In this document: piece by piece, positions 1-5,035 of the stretch
How the letters are laid out: every line of letters starts with the position of its first letter
How positions within the stretch are numbered: the stretch's first letter is position 1
Assembly: GCA_947629895.1 (NCBI GenBank)
Contig: CANRFP010000071.1
Location: 1-5,035, forward strand
Direction: 5' to 3'
Length of the DNA: 5,035 bases
Source of the DNA: an uncultured Clostridia bacterium
Lineage (GTDB): Bacteria > Bacillota_A > Clostridia > Christensenellales > UBA1242
Translations under genes and position numbers: made by a program
The notes under the pieces: generated by a model
Databases searched by the model: none
What the model saw: the letters and a program-made list of their open reading frames with translations, nothing else
What the model was told of the DNA's origin: nothing

Positions 1-2861
1 TCAACATTGAGGTGGTTGGCATATCGCGCCTTGCTGGCAAGATTTTAAGAAAAAACAACATTGCCTATAAAAGAACAACGCCGCTTGAAGAAGTGTTCAA
101 CATTTTTAAAGCGGTGAAAATGAATGAAAACAAATTTTTGTATTTCAAAAAATGCGACATTGATTTTTGCTCCAAAATTTTGCAAATCATAAAACAATTT
201 AAGGCGTGCAAAATTAAACCTTCTTTTTTGAATGAGGTTGGGGACACACTTTTAGACAACAAAATTCATGACTTAAAACTTGTTTATGAAAGTTATGAGG
301 AGCTTCTTCAAGACAAACTTGATTTGTCAAAATTTTTAGATTTTTTTGTGGAAAATGCAAAAAAATGCGAAAATTTATCAAAAATTAACCTATTTTTTGT
401 GAATTTTGATGCTTTTTCGTTGGAAATAAATTCTTTTATATGTAAACTTGCGGGCTTTGTCAACAAAATTTTCATAGGAATTTCCAAGCCAATTTCAAAC
501 GGAAATGCCTTTATTTATGAAAATGACATCTTTGAAAAAACCATGAAACTTGGCGCAGATTTCGGCGTGCGCGTTGAGGCTGAAAACGTTCCAACAAGGT
601 TGAGCGGCGAAAGGCTTGCAATGGTTAAGAATTTGTTTTCATTTAAAATTGAGCCGCAAAAAAGTGACTTCTTTTTGAATGTTGTTGCAAAAAATATGCA
701 AGACGAAATTGATTTTGTTGTAAAAAGTATAAAGCGTGAAGTGGTGAACGGGGCAAAATTCAAGGATTTTTCAGTTGCCTGTGCCGACAAAAAATATTAT
801 GACCTTTTGATGGAAGAATTTGCCAAATACAAAATTTCCGCCTATTGTGACGATTGCATAAATTTAACTCAAACAGTTTTGGGGCGTGCGGTTTTAAAAT
901 TTGTTGAAATTGCAAAAATGGGATTTTCAAAAGAGGCGTTTGAATATTTGGTGCAAAATCCAATTTTTGAGGTGAAAAATCGTCAGGATATTTTGCAAAA
1001 GATAGAATATTTTGACATAAACACCAAAAAAGAATTTTTGCAAAAATTCCCAGAATTTCAAAATATTGTAAATCAAATTGAAAGTTTAAATTCTTGCACA
1101 ACAATTTCACAGTTTTGCGACAACTTGATGCTGCTTTTGGACTTTTTGATAGATGAAAAAATTTTAAAATTTTTAAGCGAAGAGGGCAAGTTTAAAAAAG
1201 AAAGTGAAAACAAACAATCAAGAGAACTTATTCAAAAAGTGTTTGAAAAGTTGAAACTTATTGGCGGAGATGAACAGTTTAATTTGTTTGACTTTCAAAG
1301 TTTGCTGAAACTTGCACTTGGAAGCGTGAAAGTTGAAACCATTCCTTCTTACATAGATGCTGTTTTTGTTGGAGATATAACAGAAAGTTATTTTGAAGAT
1401 GTCAAAGTTTTGTTTGTGCTTGGCGCAACAGCAAGTGCTTTGCCAAAAACTCAATCTGACACAGGGCTGATTGACGATGACGATATAAAAAAATTGAAAC
1501 TTTTGGTGAATATTGAGCCGGAAATTCGCGTGTTAAACAGAAGAAATCGCTTAAAACTTTTTGAGGCGCTGATTCATGCACAACAGAAACTTGTTGTCTG
1601 CATGCCGCTTCAAGAAGGCGACAGAAAAACAGAGCGCGCCGGCTTTGTGAACGATTTGTTAAAGATGTTTGAAGGCAATGTTTTGCACACTTCCTCTCTT
1701 CAAGAATTTGACAGTCCAATTTTCACAGATGAGGAAACGCTTGAAAGGCTGTTGTTTTCAATTGGGTGCAAAGAAAATTTGCTTGAATTATATTCCAAAC
1801 TTTTGTCCGAACGCAAACTTAAGAAATGGCTTGGCTCTTTGAGAAGTGTTGCAAACACAAACATTCCAAAACCTAAGCAAATTGAACTTGCCTCTCCAAA
1901 GCAAAAGACAAAAATTTCAGCATCAGAACTTGAAACATATTTTGCTTGTCCTTTCAAAAGATTTTTGCAATATGACATGAGGATTAAAACCAAAGAAACT
2001 TTGGCTGCTGACAAGCGAAAGTTTGGCAATTTTATGCACCAACTTTTGCATTTGTTTGTTGAACAGAATCCAAATGTTTATCAATTAGATGAAAATTTTG
2101 TTGACCAATTTTTGAAGCAAAACCTTGCCAAAATTGCGCAAGAGCAATATGATGAAAAATTGTTAAAGCAAAAACATTTTTTGGGATATTTGGAAAATGA
2201 AGCAAAAATTATATTAAAAAACGTGATAAAAGAGCAAAAAAACAGTGATTTTAGGCCATTTTTGCTTGAATATCGTGTTAAAGAAAATTTTGAAGATAAT
2301 TTGAACTTTGAAGGATTTGCCGATAGAGTTGACAAATTTGGCGACTATTTCAGAATTATTGATTACAAAACGGGCGAAACAAAAAGTGTTTTGTCAGACC
2401 TCTATTATGGCAAAAAACTGCAACTGTTTTTGTATGCGGATTGCATTCAAAGGGCCACCAAACTTAAACCGGCAGGTGTGTTCTATTTTGATTGCCAAAC
2501 CAAATACAAGAAAAATGAGGGCAAACTTTTAAAAGGCGTTATTTTAAAATCGAATGAAATTGTGGAGGCAATGGACACAAGGCTGAAAACGCAAAATATA
2601 AAAAGTGACATAATTGGCTTCCACAGGAAGAACACAGACGAAAATGGCTTTTCATACAAATGGGGGCTGGCTTGTGAGGACTTTTCTGACAATTTGAAAT
2701 ATGCGCGCGAAGTTTCAAAGGTGGCAATCAAGGAAATTGAAAGTGGATATGTTAAGGACAAACCTTTCAAAGATTCGTGTGAAAAGTGCCAATATTTAAG
2801 CATTTGCAAACACGGAAAGGAATTTAGGGACACCCTTATTGACGGCGAGGATGAAGAATGA
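1..2861 (+). CDS. addB: AddB, helicase-nuclease subunit B (5'-partial)
   Basis: AddB pairs with AddA to unwind and resect double-strand breaks for RecA loading. In known systems it surveys the 3' strand for Chi and cuts the 5' strand. Residues are numbered from the GTG at 12, but the frame stays open to base 3 (Asn-Ile-Glu upstream), so that GTG is probably internal. The visible start (ISRLAG, residues 4-9) aligns with about residue 68 of Bacillus subtilis AddB, so some 64 residues with the Walker A loop are missing. Seen in order: degenerate helicase region 1-~500, with a GDITES...FVLGATASALP block (454-478); C-terminal PD-(D/E)XK nuclease with G..H (H676), GFADRVD (768-774), IDYKTG (783-788; D784 and K786 likely catalytic) and Q804..Y808. 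C646 plus C923-x2-C926-x5-C932 match the four Fe-S ligands of the family. Projected length, about 1,010 residues, is short beside about 1,166 in B. subtilis. It overlaps addA by 4 nt. The assignment is firm from motifs and context. Confidence 0.95.
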   Translation, partial: NIEVVGISRLAGKILRKNNIAYKRTTPLEEVFNIFKAVKMNENKFLYFKKCDIDFCSKILQIIKQFKACKIKPSFLNEVGDTLLDNKIHDLKLVYESYEELLQDKLDLSKFLDFFVENAKKCENLSKINLFFVNFDAFSLEINSFICKLAGFVNKIFIGISKPISNGNAFIYENDIFEKTMKLGADFGVRVEAENVPTRLSGERLAMVKNLFSFKIEPQKSDFFLNVVAKNMQDEIDFVVKSIKREVVNGAKFKDFSVACADKKYYDLLMEEFAKYKISAYCDDCINLTQTVLGRAVLKFVEIAKMGFSKEAFEYLVQNPIFEVKNRQDILQKIEYFDINTKKEFLQKFPEFQNIVNQIESLNSCTTISQFCDNLMLLLDFLIDEKILKFLSEEGKFKKESENKQSRELIQKVFEKLKLIGGDEQFNLFDFQSLLKLALGSVKVETIPSYIDAVFVGDITESYFEDVKVLFVLGATASALPKTQSDTGLIDDDDIKKLKLLVNIEPEIRVLNRRNRLKLFEALIHAQQKLVVCMPLQEGDRKTERAGFVNDLLKMFEGNVLHTSSLQEFDSPIFTDEETLERLLFSIGCKENLLELYSKLLSERKLKKWLGSLRSVANTNIPKPKQIELASPKQKTKISASELETYFACPFKRFLQYDMRIKTKETLAADKRKFGNFMHQLLHLFVEQNPNVYQLDENFVDQFLKQNLAKIAQEQYDEKLLKQKHFLGYLENEAKIILKNVIKEQKNSDFRPFLLEYRVKENFEDNLNFEGFADRVDKFGDYFRIIDYKTGETKSVLSDLYYGKKLQLFLYADCIQRATKLKPAGVFYFDCQTKYKKNEGKLLKGVILKSNEIVEAMDTRLKTQNIKSDIIGFHRKNTDENGFSYKWGLACEDFSDNLKYAREVSKVAIKEIESGYVKDKPFKDSCEKCQYLSICKHGKEFRDTLIDGEDEE
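2847..2850 (+). promoter_or_regulatory. Ribosome binding site of addA (GAGG)
   Basis: GAGG lies 7 nt upstream of the ATG at 2858, inside the last codons of addB. The spacing is standard for a Shine-Dalgarno element and supports this ATG as the addA start. With the ATGA stop/start overlap it suggests translational coupling of the two subunits. Confidence 0.75.
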
Positions 2862-5035
2862 GCGAAGAACAAAAAATTTTAGAACAAGAGGCAGTGCTTT
2901 TGAATGACAAGCCAAAAATGCTTGTTAGTGCTTCTGCGGGCAGTGGCAAAACGCACGTTATGATAAAATATATTGGCAGCCTTATCGTTGACAAAAAAAT
3001 TCCCGTTAAAGATTTGCTTGTGCTAACTTTCACAAAGGCTGCGGCAACAGAGATGAAAGAGAGGCTTCAAAAGAAGTTGAAAGAGGCGGAGCAAAACGAT
3101 TTTGTTATTGAACAACTTGATGCTTTGCCAACAGCGAACATTTGCACTATTGACTCTTTTTGCGAAAAATTTATAAAAAAATATGCAAATTTGCTTGATT
3201 TAAGTGAAAATTTTGATATTTTAGATGAAAATTTGTCAAAAAAATTGAAAAAAACTGCTTTTGACAAAACTATGGAAATTTATGAAGAGAAAAATGGATA
3301 TTTGGATTTGATGTTTTATTATAAGAATGACAAAAACAAAATTCAAGACATTCTTTTCGAACTTGAAAATTTGGTCGGTTCGGTTGCTGACAAAGAACAG
3401 TTTTTGAAACTGAATGAAAATGAAAGCGAAAAGTTGTTTGATAAAGCCATTTTGTATTTGGAAAAAGATTTAAAACGCAAACTGAAAAACATTTTGAATA
3501 ACATATCAAACTTGCATCTTGACAGATTTGAAGAAAAGATAGACGCTCTTTTGCAGCCCGTTTTGGATGCGCAAAATCTTTATGAAATCAGCCTTTTGAT
3601 TGAAAATATGACTCTTCCAAGAGCGCCAAGCGTGAACAATATTGGAGAAGAGGCATCAAAAAAACTGTCCTTTTTAAAAGAGCAAATAACAAATGAATTT
3701 GACAAAATATGCGAACTTAATTTGGGCGATTTGGAAAGTTTGAATTTTCAACGAAATGCAACGCTTGAAAAACTTTTTATAGAGTTGTTTAGAATATATC
3801 AAAAGGTTGAGGACGATTTGAAGCAAAAGCAAAATGTTTTAGATTTTTCCGATTTAGAAAAATATATGAGCAAACTTTCCACGCAAGAGAATTTGTTCGC
3901 CAATTTTAAATATGTTTTTGTGGATGAATATCAGGACACCAACAAAGTTCAAGAAAGAATAATCAAAAACGTGGCAAAAAATTGCAATTTTGTTGCGGTT
4001 GGAGATGTTAAACAGGGAATTTATGGTTTTAGGCTTGCAAGTTCGGAAATCTTTTTGAAGGATTTGCAAGATTTTTCTCACAACAAAAATGCAACTGTCA
4101 AACCACTTAAAAGCAATTTTAGGAGCAAAAAAAGTGTTTTGAATTTTGTGAACGATGTTTTTAAAGTTTGCATGACACAAGAAAGTGCGGGCGTGAATTA
4201 TGAGGCAACTTCCATGCTTAAAGGGCTAGGGAAGTTTGCAAAAGAGGAAGGCAAATCGGTTTTTGTGGATGTTATAAAAGCACAAAAAAATGAAAAAGAA
4301 CAAAAAATGGCGATTTATAGTGTTAAAAATGCAAATATTTTTGAAAAAAATGAGTTTAAACAACAAATTTTGGATATTAAGCGAAGAATTTATGAAGTTT
4401 TGTCAACGCAAATCAGTGATAACGGAGTTTTAAGAAAGTGCAAATTCAGCGACATTGCAATCCTTTCCAGAAAGCGAGATGATTTGTTTAATGAAATTGA
4501 AAAGAGTTTGCAAGAAAGTTCAATCCCTGTTGTTTCAAGCACAAGAACGGCGCTTGCCGAAGAGCCAGAAATTATGATGCTGATAAATTATTTGCGACTT
4601 TTGCTGAACAAAAATGATGATGTTTCCATTTTGAGCGTTTTGCTTTCGGGACTTTACAACTTTGATTATCAACAAATTTCTGATTTGCGAGGGCAACAAA
4701 GTTTATTTGAATTGGTTTTTGTAAATAAAAACGAAGTTTTTGCTAAGTTTTTGGCAGACCTTGAAGAATTTGAGTTTGATTGTTCTGTTATTGGGGCAAG
4801 AAAAGCCTTTGTTAAACTGTTCACAAAAACGGATTATCGTGCCTATATCAACTCCAAGCCAGAACATGAAAAGTTAAATTCGCTTATAAACCAATTTTTA
4901 AACGAAATTGATAAAAGTGATTTTGGCTTTGACATTCCGGCTCTTGTGAATTATTTTGACAGGGTGGAAATCACGGCAAGCGGGGAGATGTCGGCCTCGC
5001 CCGATGCAGTTTTACTTTCAACCATTCACAACAGC
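2858..5035 (+). CDS. addA: AddA, ATP-dependent helicase-nuclease subunit A (3'-partial)
   Basis: AddA is the SF1A (UvrD-like) 3'-5' motor of the AddAB complex and normally also carries a C-terminal RecB-type nuclease domain. The window holds 726 codons with no stop, running off the right edge. The ATG start overlaps the addB stop (ATGA), has GAGG 7 nt upstream, and lies 24 residues before Walker A, which fits the family. Motifs seen: possible Q-motif glutamine near residue 5; Walker A ASAGSGKT (25-32, K31); motif Ia TFTKAAATEMKER (57-69); ICTIDSFC (95-102); VLDFSDL (327-333); Walker B VDEYQD (355-360); motif III GDVKQGIYGFR (382-392); motif IV NFRS (420-423); FSDIAILSR (530-538), the usual opening of the second RecA-like half; and the start of motif V, STIHNS (721-726), at the window end. 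Motif VI and the nuclease domain are outside, so nuclease activity cannot be judged. The family is usually about 1,200 residues. No Trp codon occurs in the visible part. UvrD/PcrA is less likely given the addB partner and AddA-type motifs. Confidence 0.95.
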   Translation, partial: MSEEQKILEQEAVLLNDKPKMLVSASAGSGKTHVMIKYIGSLIVDKKIPVKDLLVLTFTKAAATEMKERLQKKLKEAEQNDFVIEQLDALPTANICTIDSFCEKFIKKYANLLDLSENFDILDENLSKKLKKTAFDKTMEIYEEKNGYLDLMFYYKNDKNKIQDILFELENLVGSVADKEQFLKLNENESEKLFDKAILYLEKDLKRKLKNILNNISNLHLDRFEEKIDALLQPVLDAQNLYEISLLIENMTLPRAPSVNNIGEEASKKLSFLKEQITNEFDKICELNLGDLESLNFQRNATLEKLFIELFRIYQKVEDDLKQKQNVLDFSDLEKYMSKLSTQENLFANFKYVFVDEYQDTNKVQERIIKNVAKNCNFVAVGDVKQGIYGFRLASSEIFLKDLQDFSHNKNATVKPLKSNFRSKKSVLNFVNDVFKVCMTQESAGVNYEATSMLKGLGKFAKEEGKSVFVDVIKAQKNEKEQKMAIYSVKNANIFEKNEFKQQILDIKRRIYEVLSTQISDNGVLRKCKFSDIAILSRKRDDLFNEIEKSLQESSIPVVSSTRTALAEEPEIMMLINYLRLLLNKNDDVSILSVLLSGLYNFDYQQISDLRGQQSLFELVFVNKNEVFAKFLADLEEFEFDCSVIGARKAFVKLFTKTDYRAYINSKPEHEKLNSLINQFLNEIDKSDFGFDIPALVNYFDRVEITASGEMSASPDAVLLSTIHNS

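Noticed and set aside
12..14. GTG as the true start codon of addB
   Set aside because: The reading frame is open to the window edge. The residues after this GTG align inside the AddB N-terminal domain, with Walker A expected upstream, and no ribosome binding site can be assessed in 11 bases.
110..114. AGCGG (Bacillus Chi) occurrences, also at 603-607 and 4979-4983, and as CCGCT at 81-85 and 1605-1609
   Set aside because: A 5-mer is expected several times by chance in 5 kb. The Chi sequence of this organism is unknown and AddB recognition residues seem to differ, so no function can be assigned.
1157..1174. Perfect 18-nt palindrome of A and T runs (A5 T4 A4 T5)
   Set aside because: It lies inside conserved-frame addB coding sequence (Lys-Ile-Leu-Lys-Phe-Leu), has no GC stem, and is expected in AT-rich DNA. 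It is not a credible terminator or operator.
2308..2532. Plus-strand open frame of 74 codons inside addB in another frame
   Set aside because: It overlaps the AddB nuclease core (GFADRVD to Q..Y motifs), which explains the sequence, and the out-of-frame product has no recognisable features.
2483..2872. Minus-strand open frame of 129 codons spanning the addB/addA junction
   Set aside because: It is antisense to the conserved AddB Fe-S/nuclease end, its protein shows no recognisable domain, and its codon use is the complement of the real gene. The other minus-strand open frames are shadows for the same reason.
1..5035. A novel system, mobile element, CRISPR array or RNA gene
   Set aside because: Both strands are accounted for by two contiguous core repair genes. 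There is no gene-free stretch, direct repeat array, tRNA-like fold or transposase-like frame.

Overview
The window is a fragment of one operon that is coding almost from edge to edge. It carries two plus-strand genes, both cut by the window ends: addB (5' end missing) followed by addA (3' end missing). Together they encode the two subunits of the AddAB (RexAB) helicase-nuclease. This enzyme processes double-strand DNA breaks for RecA-dependent recombination and takes the place of RecBCD in most Bacillota.

Organism: the DNA is AT-rich (GC about one third, judged by eye). It favours A/T-ending codons (TTG/CTT for Leu, AAA for Lys, GAA for Glu), and the proteins are rich in Lys, Phe, Asn and Glu. 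Gene order addB-addA, a Cys-rich AddB C-terminus and low GC together suggest a low-GC Bacillota, probably a clostridial or related and possibly uncultured lineage. This is inference, and no species is recognised. TGA is used as the stop of addB and never occurs as a sense codon, so the standard bacterial code fits.

Layout: 1-2861 is addB, open in frame to the left edge. The first visible residues align just inside the family N-terminus, so about 60 residues including the Walker A loop probably lie upstream. At 2858-2861 the addB stop and addA start overlap as ATGA, with a GAGG ribosome binding site at 2847-2850 inside the end of addB. From 2858 to 5035 is addA, 726 codons without a stop, ending within helicase motif V just where the TIHxSKG signature begins. 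The rest of the helicase core and the AddA nuclease domain lie beyond the window.

How they work together: AddA is the ATP-driven 3'-5' SF1A motor and carries one nuclease domain. AddB is a degenerate helicase-like subunit that scans for Chi in known systems, and it carries the second nuclease domain, stapled by an Fe-S cluster. Translational coupling at ATGA fits their 1:1 complex. I see no intergenic stretch, promoter, terminator, RNA gene, mobile element or CRISPR array. The window looks like ordinary core-genome DNA repair. The points worth a second look are deviations in AddB relative to the Bacillus protein, a compact AddB, near absence of tryptophan, and repeated A7 tracts in addA.
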